Source: JBGAJN01 sp044224905
GTDB taxonomy: Bacteria > Verrucomicrobiota > Verrucomicrobiia > Limisphaerales > JBGAJN01
Direction of reading: 5' to 3'
DNA length: 64,000 bases
Assembly: GCA_044224905.1 (NCBI GenBank)
Contig: JBGAJN010000002.1
Location: 124,001 to 188,000, forward strand
The position numbers and the translations under genes are program-made. Every line of letters begins with the position of its first letter. Within the stretch, counting starts at the first letter, position 1. The notes under the pieces are model-generated. The model did not search any database. It saw only the letters and a program-made list of their open reading frames with translations, and had not been told where the DNA came from. Below are positions 32,282-41,608 of the stretch, piece after piece.

Positions 32282-34468
32282 TTACACTGTCTGGCGCTCC
32301 GCGTTTTTCGCGGCGCGATAAACCCGCAGCAAGCTGGGAGGAAAGCGTTCTCCCAACGTATTGGCCACGCCCATCAAATTGCCGAACCCATACTTCGCGA
32401 ACGCCGCAGCGATTTCCCGTTCTTCCTCTTTCGACCACAGGCGCGACACTTCCACCGCATTGCCCGCCGCGAGATTCTCCGCGAGGTGTGCGTGCACCGT
32501 GCCGATCACGATCCCCCGCTCACGCGCAATGTCCTCCGCAGATTTTCCTGTGCGGAATTTGCGCAATGTTTCGCGTGCGGAATCGCCAGCGGTGCGTGTC
32601 GGGGTGATCGGCGCCGGTGGTGCAACAAATGAATGCTCGGCAAACATCTGCCGAGGGTTGGGCTGCAAGTGCGCGTCGACCTCGGCGAGGAACACCGTGC
32701 CGAACTCGCGAAGCTTCTTCTCGCCAACGCCGCTGATGCGGGCGAACTCACTTTCGTTGGACGGATAGACGCGCGCCATTTGCCGCAGCGCCACGTCGGA
32801 AAAAACAATGTAGGCGGGCACATCGCGCTCGTCGGCGAGTTGCTTGCGCAGCGCGCGGAGTTTTTCGAAGAGCAATTCGTCGCAAGCGATTTCGCCCACG
32901 CGGTGGAGTTTGGATTCGAGCACCGACACGGGTTTCGTCAGCTTCACTGTCTTGCGCTGCTTCAAAAATTCCCGCCCCTCGTTGGTGATTTCGAGCACGC
33001 TGAACTTCTCCGTCGTCTGACGCAGGTAACCCAGTCGCACCAGTTCGCGCCCGATGGCGGACCATTCCGCACGCGTATGTTCAGTGCCAATGTTATAGGT
33101 CGAGAGTTGTGTATGGCCCCAACGCCGGACCTTATCCGTGTCGGCACCGGTGAGAACTTCGACCACGTGGTTTAAGCCCACGCCGAAGCCGCTGTGTTGG
33201 CGGATCCGGAAGATGCACGAGAGAAACTTCTGCGTCGCGATCGTGCCATCGAATGTCTCGCGGGGAGAAAGGCAGTTGTCGCACGCGCCGCAATTTTCGT
33301 CCGGATATTCCTCGCTGAAGTAACTCAACAACTCGCTCCGTCGGCAGGTGGCGCACTCGGCGTAGTGAACCATCTGCTGCAATTGCTCGCGCGCGATGCG
33401 TTGCTCGTCGGGGTTGGTTTTCTCGTCGATGAATTGCCCGTACTTCACTACGTCGCCGGGACTGAAGAGCAGGAGGCATTCGCTCGGCAAACCATCGCGG
33501 CCCGCGCGGCCAGTCTCCTGATAATAGCTTTCGATGTTCTTCGGGAGATCGTAGTGGATCACGAACCGCACGTTCGGTTTGTTGATGCCCATGCCGAACG
33601 CGATCGTCGCGCAGATCACGCGCACTTCATCGCGGAGAAACTGCTCCTGATTCCGCGCACGCGTGGCGTTCTCCAAGCCGGCGTGGTACGGCGCGGCGCG
33701 AATACCGTCCTCGTTGAGCTTCTCCGCAAGACTCTCTGCACCCTTGCGGCTCTGGCAATAAACGATGCCGCATTCCTTCGGCCGCTTGCGAATAAACCCG
33801 AGCACTTGCTCGTAAGCTCCGGCTTTGCCAGTGACGCGGTAGGTAAGGTTCGGCCGATTGAAACTCGCGACGAACACCGCCGGATCGCGCAGGTGAAGCT
33901 GCTCGAGAATGTCCGCGCGCACGCGTTCCGTCGCGGTCGCGGTCAACGCCATCAACGGCGCGTGCGGCAACAGCGTTCGCAGTTCCTGCAGTTGCCGATA
34001 CTCCGGGCGAAAATCATGGCCCCACTCGCTGATGCAATGGGCCTCGTCGATCGCCACTAACCGCACATTCCACCGCTGCAGGTCGGCGAGAAAGCCCGAC
34101 AGCATCAGTCGTTCAGGCGCGACATAGAGCAACCGGTACTCGCCGTTGTGCAAGCCGCGCAGCCGCTCGCGCGATTCAGCCACGGCGAGCGAGGAGTTGA
34201 GAAAGGTTGCGGCGACACCGCTGGCGGTTAGCGCGTCGACTTGATCCTTCATCAACGCGATCAGCGGCGAGACGACCACGGTGAGCCCGTCGCGCGCGAG
34301 CGCGGGAAGTTGGAAACACAACGACTTGCCACCGCCCGTGGGCAGCAGTGCGAAGGTGTCGCGACCGGCGAGCGCGGCCTGGATGATCTCCTCCTGCAAC
34401 GGCCGAAAGCTCGTGTAGCCGAAGTATTGCTTCAGCAGCGGGAGCAGTAGTGTGGCGGAGGACGTCAT
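32282..34468 (-). CDS. recQ: ATP-dependent DNA helicase RecQ
   Basis: The 728-residue helicase has Walker A PTGGGKSLCFQLPAL, the DEAH box DEAHCISEWGHDFRPEY, helicase motif VI ETGRAGRDG, the RecQ zinc-binding Cys set (CATCRR...CGACDNC) and an HRDC-like domain around FARISGVGEKKLREFG. After HRDC comes a region with TGKSAEDIARERGIVIGTVHA, a helix-turn-helix-like extension seen in some RecQ family members. It unwinds recombination and replication intermediates. The start at 34468 (MTSSATLLLPLL) was chosen because the preceding 14 codons of the open frame do not look like RecQ. Confidence 0.95.
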   Translation of the reverse strand: MTSSATLLLPLLKQYFGYTSFRPLQEEIIQAALAGRDTFALLPTGGGKSLCFQLPALARDGLTVVVSPLIALMKDQVDALTASGVAATFLNSSLAVAESRERLRGLHNGEYRLLYVAPERLMLSGFLADLQRWNVRLVAIDEAHCISEWGHDFRPEYRQLQELRTLLPHAPLMALTATATERVRADILEQLHLRDPAVFVASFNRPNLTYRVTGKAGAYEQVLGFIRKRPKECGIVYCQSRKGAESLAEKLNEDGIRAAPYHAGLENATRARNQEQFLRDEVRVICATIAFGMGINKPNVRFVIHYDLPKNIESYYQETGRAGRDGLPSECLLLFSPGDVVKYGQFIDEKTNPDEQRIAREQLQQMVHYAECATCRRSELLSYFSEEYPDENCGACDNCLSPRETFDGTIATQKFLSCIFRIRQHSGFGVGLNHVVEVLTGADTDKVRRWGHTQLSTYNIGTEHTRAEWSAIGRELVRLGYLRQTTEKFSVLEITNEGREFLKQRKTVKLTKPVSVLESKLHRVGEIACDELLFEKLRALRKQLADERDVPAYIVFSDVALRQMARVYPSNESEFARISGVGEKKLREFGTVFLAEVDAHLQPNPRQMFAEHSFVAPPAPITPTRTAGDSARETLRKFRTGKSAEDIARERGIVIGTVHAHLAENLAAGNAVEVSRLWSKEEEREIAAAFAKYGFGNLMGVANTLGERFPPSLLRVYRAAKNAERQTV

Positions 34469-34556
34469 GTCGCGTTCAAAAAGTCGAACACACTTCCGCG
34501 CGTGCGACAAATCGGAACTGGAGTTCTGTTGCTGTGGATTGGCGCCGGAAATCCGA

Positions 34557-36104
34557 TCAAGCGGACTTCAATTTCAGATCCACCTGCAGACCGTGCGGCG
34601 CGCGCGCGTGCGCGGCGACGGTGCCGCCGCAGGCGTCGATGCACGTTTTCACGATGGCGAGGCCGAGGCCGACGCCGCCGGTCTGGCGATCGCGTGAGGA
34701 ATCGAGACGATAGAAGGGATCGAAAACTTTCGTCAGTTCGCTCTCGGGAATGCCGGGCCCGTGATCGGAAACGCTGACGAGTACATCTCCATTGCGCTGG
34801 CTGGCGGTCACGGTGATCGGACCGGCGTCGCCAGCGTAACGGACCGCATTGCGCAACAGATTCGCGAGCGCGCGCGTCAGCAACTCGGGCTCGGCCTGAA
34901 CGCGAAGTTCGTTGGCAATCTCCACGGTGATTTGTGCGCCATCGGCCGCCTCGCGTCGGGCCGCGGTGTCGGCGATTTCGCGGAGCGCGACTGGCTGGAG
35001 TTGAATCGAACGTGTGCCGATGGACGCCTTGCTGAAGGAGAGCAGTTCGTTCACGAGATTGGCCATGTGCTCGGCCTTCTCGTTCGCGGTCGCGACGTAG
35101 TGGCGTTGCTTGTCGTCGGTCGCGCGTGTTTCCAGAATTCCCAAAGAGACGCGAAGTTTGGCGAGCGGCGAACAAAGTTCGTGAGCGATGTCGCCGAGGA
35201 AGCGCTTCTGACCGGCGACCAATCCGGCGAGGCGTTCGGCCATTTGATTCACCGAGTGGCCGAGCGCGCCGAGTTCGTCGCCGCGCTTTTCGTCAACGCG
35301 GACATCGAAGCGACCTTCAGCGATCAAGCGCGTCGCATCACGCATCTGCGCAATCGAATGCGTGAGATGGCGCACGAGCGGCAACCAGAACAAACCGGAG
35401 AGCAGCGCGGCGGCACCGACGGCCGCAAGCCACGGGCGGAAATCCATCAGTAGGCCATTGAAGCCGAGCGAGTCCGACGCGGCGATCAGGCTGACGGGGC
35501 TGCGACGTCGGCTGGGCGTGTCGAGTTCCTCGCGAATGATCAGCCAGTAACTCGGCGAGCCGTCGGTTCGCAGAAAATATTTCGGGCTCATCGGCGGCGA
35601 TGCAGTCGGGATCGGACGTCCGGATTCGCGCGCCAGCGGCGGATCATTCCGCGGAGGCGGAGCGAAATCGCGGAGGCGCTCGGGCGGCCCGTTGCCGTCG
35701 AACGGGCGATCAAAACCCGGCGGACCCCGGCGCCCGTCTGGACCGCCGGGACGAAGTTCTCCGCGCCGATCAGCGACTTTGGCTTGCACCGCGGCTGGCA
35801 GCGCAGCCTTCGGACCGGCAATGTGCGTGCCGTCGAGATTGCCGTAGACGCGCAGGCTGACTTGGTACGCCTTGCTGAAGCGCGAGAGAATTTCGTCCCA
35901 TTCGGTAGCTGGTCGCTCGCGCAATTCGGCGATCACCAGGCCGGACATCGCTTGCACTCGATCTTCGCCGTGGGCCAGCAACGCGGAATCGAGGCCGAAC
36001 GTAAAGCTCGACCGGACGAGCAACCACGCGACGACGCCGAGCAAAGCGAGGTTCAGGAAAAACCAGCCGATCACCTTCGCGTAAATGGGGAGGCGCAGTT
36101 TCAT
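34557..36104 (-). CDS. CpxA-like sensor histidine kinase
   Basis: The 515-residue membrane kinase has TM1 at about 10-30, a periplasmic sensor at about 31-225 with a Gly/Pro/Arg-rich stretch, TM2 at about 228-250, a HAMP domain, the His box DIAHELCSPLAKLRV, an N box NLLRNAVRYAGD, and G boxes DHGPGIPESEL and TGGVGLGLAIV. It autophosphorylates on the His of HELCSP and passes the phosphate to the adjacent regulator. The proline-rich sensor insert is unusual for CpxA. Its start overlaps the response regulator gene by 4 bp, so regulator and kinase form one operon. The stimulus is not evident. Confidence 0.93.
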   Translation of the reverse strand: MKLRLPIYAKVIGWFFLNLALLGVVAWLLVRSSFTFGLDSALLAHGEDRVQAMSGLVIAELRERPATEWDEILSRFSKAYQVSLRVYGNLDGTHIAGPKAALPAAVQAKVADRRGELRPGGPDGRRGPPGFDRPFDGNGPPERLRDFAPPPRNDPPLARESGRPIPTASPPMSPKYFLRTDGSPSYWLIIREELDTPSRRRSPVSLIAASDSLGFNGLLMDFRPWLAAVGAAALLSGLFWLPLVRHLTHSIAQMRDATRLIAEGRFDVRVDEKRGDELGALGHSVNQMAERLAGLVAGQKRFLGDIAHELCSPLAKLRVSLGILETRATDDKQRHYVATANEKAEHMANLVNELLSFSKASIGTRSIQLQPVALREIADTAARREAADGAQITVEIANELRVQAEPELLTRALANLLRNAVRYAGDAGPITVTASQRNGDVLVSVSDHGPGIPESELTKVFDPFYRLDSSRDRQTGGVGLGLAIVKTCIDACGGTVAAHARAPHGLQVDLKLKSA

Positions 36105-36832
36105 TCCGCGTCGGGATTGATGAGCATGTAACCAACCGCACGCACGGTGCGGATGTAACGCGGCGTTTTGGGATCGTCGCCGAGTTTCTTGCGCAGCGAC
36201 CAGATGTGGACGTCGATCGAGCGATCGAACACGTCGTAGTCACGCTCAGTAATCGCTTCGAGCAAATCCTCGCGCGACTTCACGCGGCCGCGGGCGCGTG
36301 CGAGGCATTCGAGCAGATCGAATTCAATCGTGGTTAATGAGAGCGGTTGATCGCCGAGCGCGGCGGAACGGGCGCCGGGATTGAGGTGAAGTTGCCCCAC
36401 GACGATCTCCTCTTCCGGATCATCCTTCGACGGCGCGGCAGCGTGCGCGGCACGGCGCATCACCGCGCGCAGGCGAGCAAGCAGTTCGCGCGTGGAAAAA
36501 GTTTTCGGGAGATAATCATCCGCGCCAACTTCGAGGCCGACGATGCGATCAGCTTCTTCGCCGCGTGCGGTGAGCATGAGGACGGGGACGTTCGATTTGG
36601 CCCGGATGCGCTTCAACACTTCGAAGCCGTCGAGTCCGGGTAACATCACGTCGAGAATCACGGCGGCGAACGGTTCCTCAACGGCGCGCTCGGCACCGAC
36701 GAGACCATTGTGCACGGCGGCGACGTCGTAACCGAGCGGTTCCAGATAATCGCGCACCAGCGAACAGAGTTCGCGGTCGTCATCGATCATGAGCACACGG
36801 GTGCGTCCGGAGTTCTTTGAGGAGTTCGACAT
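36101..36832 (-). CDS. OmpR/CpxR-family response regulator
   Basis: The 243-residue regulator has a receiver (acidic DDD in VLMIDDDREL, phospho-acceptor Asp in VILDVMLPGLDG, T in MLTARGEE and K in DDYLPKTF) and a C-terminal winged helix with RSIDVHIWSLRKKL and YIRTVRAVGYML. The Lys is followed by Thr rather than the usual Pro (KTF for KPF), a small departure at the active-site loop. It is transcribed with the kinase gene. A TTAAC/GTTAA inverted repeat lies just upstream and could be an autoregulatory site. Confidence 0.94.
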   Translation of the reverse strand: MSNSSKNSGRTRVLMIDDDRELCSLVRDYLEPLGYDVAAVHNGLVGAERAVEEPFAAVILDVMLPGLDGFEVLKRIRAKSNVPVLMLTARGEEADRIVGLEVGADDYLPKTFSTRELLARLRAVMRRAAHAAAPSKDDPEEEIVVGQLHLNPGARSAALGDQPLSLTTIEFDLLECLARARGRVKSREDLLEAITERDYDVFDRSIDVHIWSLRKKLGDDPKTPRYIRTVRAVGYMLINPDAE

Positions 36833-36884
36833 GGTGGCTTCGCTGGTGCGGATTTTAACCCAAGTCCGCGGAAACGCTTCCTTT

Positions 36885-36899
36885 TTAACACAGCGTTAA
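36885..36899. promoter_or_regulatory. TTAAC-N5-GTTAA inverted repeat between the regulator gene and a YHYH gene
   Basis: A perfect 5-bp inverted repeat with a 5-nt spacer sits in the AT-rich 143-bp divergent intergenic region, 52 bp upstream of the response-regulator start. OmpR-family regulators usually bind direct repeats, so this could be an operator of another type or a chance palindrome. Confidence 0.3.
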
Positions 36900-36975
36900 C
36901 AATTTTCTTTGCCTTCCAAATATGCAATTAATGGAGAGCTGGTGTTCTCGTTCTCGAAATTTGAACCAAAGCGAC

Positions 36976-38511
36976 ATGAAAAACTATTTACCACGTCACG
37001 TTTACGATCTCGGTAGCCGGATCGTGGCCACCTTTGCTGGCATCATTGTTATCGCGACCGGAACCTCGACCGCGGAACCACTGGTTGATTACTGGCAGAC
37101 TTCGACTTCGGGGCAATACGCGCGCGTTTACACGAACAACGCGGACAAACCCACCGTCGGCAATCCCAGCGGCACACCGCACACCACGTGGCTGCGCGCC
37201 AGCGGGCCAGGACAAACCAACGTCACGTATTCCGGCGTCCAGTCGGTCCGCGTTTCGACGTCGTACGTTTACGTGCAGAGCAGCGGACTCGCGAGCCACA
37301 TCATGGGGCCGTGGTATAACGCGAACGGCACCGTTTTCGTCAACTGGCCCAGCAAGCAAAACACGCTCGCCCGATTCCCTCGAGTGCCTCAAAGCACCGG
37401 CACCAAGACGTTGACGGGCTTGGGCTCCATCGGAATGTGGGTGAATGGCGTGGCTGTGTTCAACATGCTCGATGGCTTTGTATGGAACGGGAGCGCGGAC
37501 GCCAGCGTTATGGGCGGCGCGGGTACGTGGCAACGCGATGCAAAGTTTGGCGAAGGCGCCACATTCGACGCCGCCCTCGCGCATCAACCTGGCAACGGAC
37601 AATACCATCATCATACCAGTCCCGCTGGGTTGCGTTACCAACTGGGTGACAACATTAACTACGATTACCTCACTCACTCGTATTCGGAGGTCACGTCGAA
37701 CTTTCACCATTCGCCCATTCTTGGTTGGGCCTACGATGGTTATCCCATCTACGGACCGTACGGCTATTCCGACCCGACGAATTCGGCCAGCGCGATCCGG
37801 CGGATGACCACCGGCTTTGTTCTACGCAACGGCAGCAACAGCACGGTGAACCTCGCTTCCACAGGCCGCACGTCGTTGCCGAAATGGGCGATCGACGCGG
37901 GCTACACGCTGACCTTGAACGGCCCACCCGTGGACGGCACCTACCCCGTGGGGCGCTACATTCAGGATTACGACCATCTCGGTGACGTTACGAATTCGAT
38001 GACCGGTCTGCCCTATCAGCAAGGCGTCGATTTCGATCTCGACCGCTTCAACATGCGTTTCTGCAAAACGCCGGAGTTTCCCAACGGGACCAATGTTTAC
38101 TTCGTCACGATCAACACCGACGGCACCATGGCGTATCCGTATATCCTCGGTCGTCAGTATTTCGGCGTGAAAGATGGCGGCACCTACGGCAGCCCGCCGG
38201 GCGGCAGTTTCACCGTGCTTCAATCACCGACCACCAACATTTTCGTCGGCGGCACGAACACAGATTGGAATATTCGTTCCGTCGGATTCAGCAATTCCTC
38301 CGGCGTGGTGACGCTCACTTGGCGCGCCGTGGAAGGCGGACATTACCGTGTCGAATCAACCGACACGTTCGCTTCTTGGACGACCAACCTCGCGAACGTT
38401 ACGGCGACGAATATCGTGACGACGACCAATTTGCCCACCACGGACAACGCCCGCTTTTATCGCGTCGTCCGCACGACGATGGATGCGTTCGACGCCGTAA
38501 GCACGCCGTGA
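36976..38511 (+). CDS. Exported YHYH-domain protein
   Basis: The 511-residue protein has a hydrophobic export segment (residues about 14-32). A domain follows with the YHYH-family signature in the variant QYHHHTSPAG (Y210-H213) and LGWAYDGYPIYGPYGY. The last 80 residues (FSNSSGVVTLTWRAVEGGHYRVEST through NARFYRVVR) form the exported C-terminal module common in Verrucomicrobiota. The family function is unknown; His-rich motifs suggest metal binding. It opens a plus-strand run with a MbnP-MauG fusion, a second YHYH protein and a PQQ propeller. The start was moved to the ATG at 36976 in front of the signal segment. Confidence 0.82.
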   Translation: MKNYLPRHVYDLGSRIVATFAGIIVIATGTSTAEPLVDYWQTSTSGQYARVYTNNADKPTVGNPSGTPHTTWLRASGPGQTNVTYSGVQSVRVSTSYVYVQSSGLASHIMGPWYNANGTVFVNWPSKQNTLARFPRVPQSTGTKTLTGLGSIGMWVNGVAVFNMLDGFVWNGSADASVMGGAGTWQRDAKFGEGATFDAALAHQPGNGQYHHHTSPAGLRYQLGDNINYDYLTHSYSEVTSNFHHSPILGWAYDGYPIYGPYGYSDPTNSASAIRRMTTGFVLRNGSNSTVNLASTGRTSLPKWAIDAGYTLTLNGPPVDGTYPVGRYIQDYDHLGDVTNSMTGLPYQQGVDFDLDRFNMRFCKTPEFPNGTNVYFVTINTDGTMAYPYILGRQYFGVKDGGTYGSPPGGSFTVLQSPTTNIFVGGTNTDWNIRSVGFSNSSGVVTLTWRAVEGGHYRVESTDTFASWTTNLANVTATNIVTTTNLPTTDNARFYRVVRTTMDAFDAVSTP

Positions 38512-38572
38512 ACGCGGGGCCGCGACCAACAACCACGACGCGACCGGCTCCGCTCCATAGCGAACTGTTCTG

Positions 38573-40414
38573 ATGCCCAGCGTGAACGTTCCGCACCCGA
38601 TAAAGGCCAGACCTTTACTCCTCAGCCATGCGCTGCTGGTGGTGGGGCTTTTGTTCGCGGGTTCGCCCGGCTTCGCCGCGACGTTGACGATGACGGTGCG
38701 CGCCACCTTCGCGGATGCCCCGCTGCGCTTCGATGCGTTGCAGTTTACGAATGTGGCGGGCGAAACCGTCTCCGTTTCACGGTGCGATCTATTGTTGTCT
38801 GACTTCGCGTTCCGCCGCACAGACGGTGTTTGGTTGGAACAAACGAACTCCGTGGCGTTGCTCAAACTCGCGGAATCGCGCTCGAGTTTTCACCTCACGG
38901 AGATTCCCACCGGGCAGTTCGATCAAGTGCGATTTAACGTTGGCGTGTCGCAGGCGGTGAATCACTCCGACGTGACGAAGTATCCCGCCGACCATCCGTT
39001 AAATCCGAACTTCAACGGCCTCCATTGGAGCTGGCAGGGCGGTTACATCTTCACGGCGCTCGAAGGCATGTGGAGCCGTGCGGGTGTGGCGGCATCCGGG
39101 TACTCGCTGCATTTCGCCAACGATTGGAACCTCACCCGCGTAACGTTGCCGACGAAGCTGGACCTGAGCCGCGACAACTCATTGCCGCTCGACTTGGATG
39201 TCGCGGAGTTGCTGCGCGCGATTTCGTTCAGCAATGACGGCACTTCAACGCACGCACGCGAAGGCGATCCCATCGCGGCAAAACTGAAGGAAAGTTTTTC
39301 GAAAGCATTTCGCGTCAGCTCGATTCGAAAGGAAGAGCCGCGCGACGCGCTCGCTACTTCGAACACGAGAGAACAAAGCGCGACACAGACCTCCGCTGCG
39401 AGCCAAACGTTGCCGCGTTTCATGCCGGCGAAGTTCACGCCTTATCGCTTTACGATGAGCAGCGTGTTTCCTGTGCCCGATCTACCGAAGGACAACCCGT
39501 TGATCGAAGAACGCGTCGCGCTCGGCCGTGCGCTGTTTCACGACGCCAAACTTTCGCGCGACAACTCGATTTCGTGCGCTTCGTGCCACGCGGAGAACGC
39601 GGCGTTCTCGGACGCACGACGCTTCAGCCTCGGCGTCGAAGGGCGCACCGGCAAACGGCAGGCGATGCCGCTCTTCAATCTCGCGTGGAAGAGTTCATTC
39701 TTCTGGGACGGTCGCGCGCCGTCGCTCCGCGCGCAGGCGCTCGTGCCGATTCAGGATCACGCAGAAATGGACGAGAAGCTGGAGCGGGTCGTTGCGAAGC
39801 TGGCGGGGCAAGGTGACTACCGAGGCTTGTTCACCGCCGCATTTGGTTCCGCAGAAATCACGCCGGAGAAAATTGGACTCGCCATCGAAGCGTTCGTCCT
39901 GACGCTCACGAGTTTTGATTCCAAGTTCGATCGAGCGATGCGCGGTGAGAAAGTCGCATTGACCGTGGAGGAACAGCGCGGCTTCGAATTGTTCTTCACC
40001 GAATACGATCCGCGCCGTGAGCAGTTCGGTGCGGATTGTTTCCATTGTCACGGTGGCGCGAACTTTTCGACGCATGGATTCGCGAATAATGGACTCGATG
40101 AAACCTTCGCCGACGTCGGCCGATTCGCGGTGACGCAGCGTGAGTCGGATCGCGGCAAGTTCTCGGTGCCGTCTCTGCGCAACGTTTCGCTTACCGCGCC
40201 CTACATGCACGACGGTCGATTCAATACGCTGGAGGAAGTCATCGATCACTACAGCACCGGCGTGAAACGGAGCACCACGCTGGATCCGAATCTCGCCAAG
40301 CATCCTGTTGGCGGTATGAATTTGTCGACCGAGGACAAGGCCGCGCTCGTGGCATTCTTGAAAACATTGACCGAAGAGCGGTGGCAGAATGCCGCCGGGA
40401 CTAGCGCACGATGA
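38573..40414 (+). CDS. MbnP-like domain fused to a MauG/MbnH-type di-haem cytochrome c peroxidase
   Basis: The 613-residue exported protein has a signal segment to about residue 38. Residues about 40-225 match the MbnP family (TLTMTVRATFADAPLRFDAL, and GLHWSWQGGYIF with Trp152 and Trp154). Residues about 295-605 form a bacterial di-haem peroxidase with CASCH (C335-H339) and CFHCH (C489-H493). In methanobactin operons the separate enzyme MbnH converts a Trp of MbnP to kynurenine, which creates its copper site. Here both halves are in one chain. It lies between two YHYH genes, 61 bp after one and 127 bp before the other. Copper binding is inferred. Confidence 0.88.
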   Translation: MPSVNVPHPIKARPLLLSHALLVVGLLFAGSPGFAATLTMTVRATFADAPLRFDALQFTNVAGETVSVSRCDLLLSDFAFRRTDGVWLEQTNSVALLKLAESRSSFHLTEIPTGQFDQVRFNVGVSQAVNHSDVTKYPADHPLNPNFNGLHWSWQGGYIFTALEGMWSRAGVAASGYSLHFANDWNLTRVTLPTKLDLSRDNSLPLDLDVAELLRAISFSNDGTSTHAREGDPIAAKLKESFSKAFRVSSIRKEEPRDALATSNTREQSATQTSAASQTLPRFMPAKFTPYRFTMSSVFPVPDLPKDNPLIEERVALGRALFHDAKLSRDNSISCASCHAENAAFSDARRFSLGVEGRTGKRQAMPLFNLAWKSSFFWDGRAPSLRAQALVPIQDHAEMDEKLERVVAKLAGQGDYRGLFTAAFGSAEITPEKIGLAIEAFVLTLTSFDSKFDRAMRGEKVALTVEEQRGFELFFTEYDPRREQFGADCFHCHGGANFSTHGFANNGLDETFADVGRFAVTQRESDRGKFSVPSLRNVSLTAPYMHDGRFNTLEEVIDHYSTGVKRSTTLDPNLAKHPVGGMNLSTEDKAALVAFLKTLTEERWQNAAGTSAR

Positions 40415-40541
40415 ATCCGCGATTTCCAATCGATTACTTTGTTCGCGTCATCGAATCTGGCCCCTCGTCTGGTTCGTCTCCGTGTTGCAATCTCTCGCTA
40501 ACAACGAATCCGTAACCGACAAGCTGTCCAACTAACATATT

Positions 40542-41555
40542 ATGAAAACAATCGTTCCCCGCACTTACCGTCGCGCCGTTTTGGGCGGATACGCCATTGC
40601 CGCGATCGCGCTTTGGGCGCCCGTTGCTTTTGGTCACGACGGTCACGACACGCCACAGCTTTTTGCTGCTGCCAGCCCGAGCAGCAGTTCGAACGTGCGG
40701 ACCTACACCAGCAAAGTCACCATCACGGTCCGCGGCGAGAAGCGCAGCATTGAAGCGAATGGTATTCCGGATCACACACCGGGACAGTTCCCGCGCCGCG
40801 GCAATCCGAATTCGATCTCGGAACAACGCCACAACTTCACCGTGCCAACAAATCCCAAGGTCGCCGACAGGCCGACCAATGCCGATCGCGGCTGGTTCGG
40901 CGTCGCGCTGAACGGCGTGCCGTTCGAAGCGGGCACCGCGGAGTTCTGGAGCCGCGATTGGAAATACGAAGCGCTTGGGGGTTCGATGAATCTCGGCCTC
41001 GACGAGCATCTCGCGCACGTGCAACCGACTGGCGCGTATCATTATCACGGCCTGCCTACCGGCCTGATCGCGAACCTCGGTGGCGACGGGAAGAAGATGT
41101 TGCTGGTCGGCTGGGCCGCGGACGGTTTCCCAATCTACACGAGTTACGCGTATGCCGAAGCGAAGGACGCGAAAAGCACGTTGAAGAAAATGCGTTCGAG
41201 CTACCAATTGAAGAAGGGCACGCGCCCCGGTTCACCTGACGGTCCCGGCGGTGCCTACAACGGCGAGTTCACTGCGGACTACGAGTTCGTGAAAGGCAGC
41301 GGCGACCTTGACGATTGCAACGGGCGCGTCGGTGTTACGCCGGAGTTTCCGCAAGGGACGTACTATTATTGCATCACCGCAGAGTTTCCCTTCGCTCCCC
41401 GCTGTTGGCGCGGCACGCCGGATGCGAGTTTCCGCAAAGGCGGTCCTGGTCCGGGAGGCCCAGGCGGTCCGGGTGGACGCGGCCCGGGCTTTGGTCCGCC
41501 GGGAGGCAAGAAGAAGGGGCCGCCGGGAAGTCGCCCGGGGCCGCCGCAGGCTTGA
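40542..41555 (+). CDS. Exported YHYH-domain protein with a Gly/Pro-rich tail
   Basis: The 337-residue product starts with a signal peptide (hydrophobic GYAIAAIALWAPVAFG, then HDGHD). The YHYH motif is exact (residues 166-169 in GAYHYHGLPTG), followed by VGWAADGFPIYTSYAYA, and the last 50 residues are Gly/Pro-rich with Lys/Arg. It is paralogous to the YHYH protein at 36976 and probably binds metal outside the cytoplasm, which is inference. It is 127 bp downstream of the MbnP-MauG fusion gene and 53 bp upstream of a PQQ-like propeller. Confidence 0.85.
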   Translation: MKTIVPRTYRRAVLGGYAIAAIALWAPVAFGHDGHDTPQLFAAASPSSSSNVRTYTSKVTITVRGEKRSIEANGIPDHTPGQFPRRGNPNSISEQRHNFTVPTNPKVADRPTNADRGWFGVALNGVPFEAGTAEFWSRDWKYEALGGSMNLGLDEHLAHVQPTGAYHYHGLPTGLIANLGGDGKKMLLVGWAADGFPIYTSYAYAEAKDAKSTLKKMRSSYQLKKGTRPGSPDGPGGAYNGEFTADYEFVKGSGDLDDCNGRVGVTPEFPQGTYYYCITAEFPFAPRCWRGTPDASFRKGGPGPGGPGGPGGRGPGFGPPGGKKKGPPGSRPGPPQA

Positions 41556-41608
41556 AGCACTTCTAAACCAAACAAATCGCCTGTGATTTCGAACCTTTCC
41601 TCCCACTC

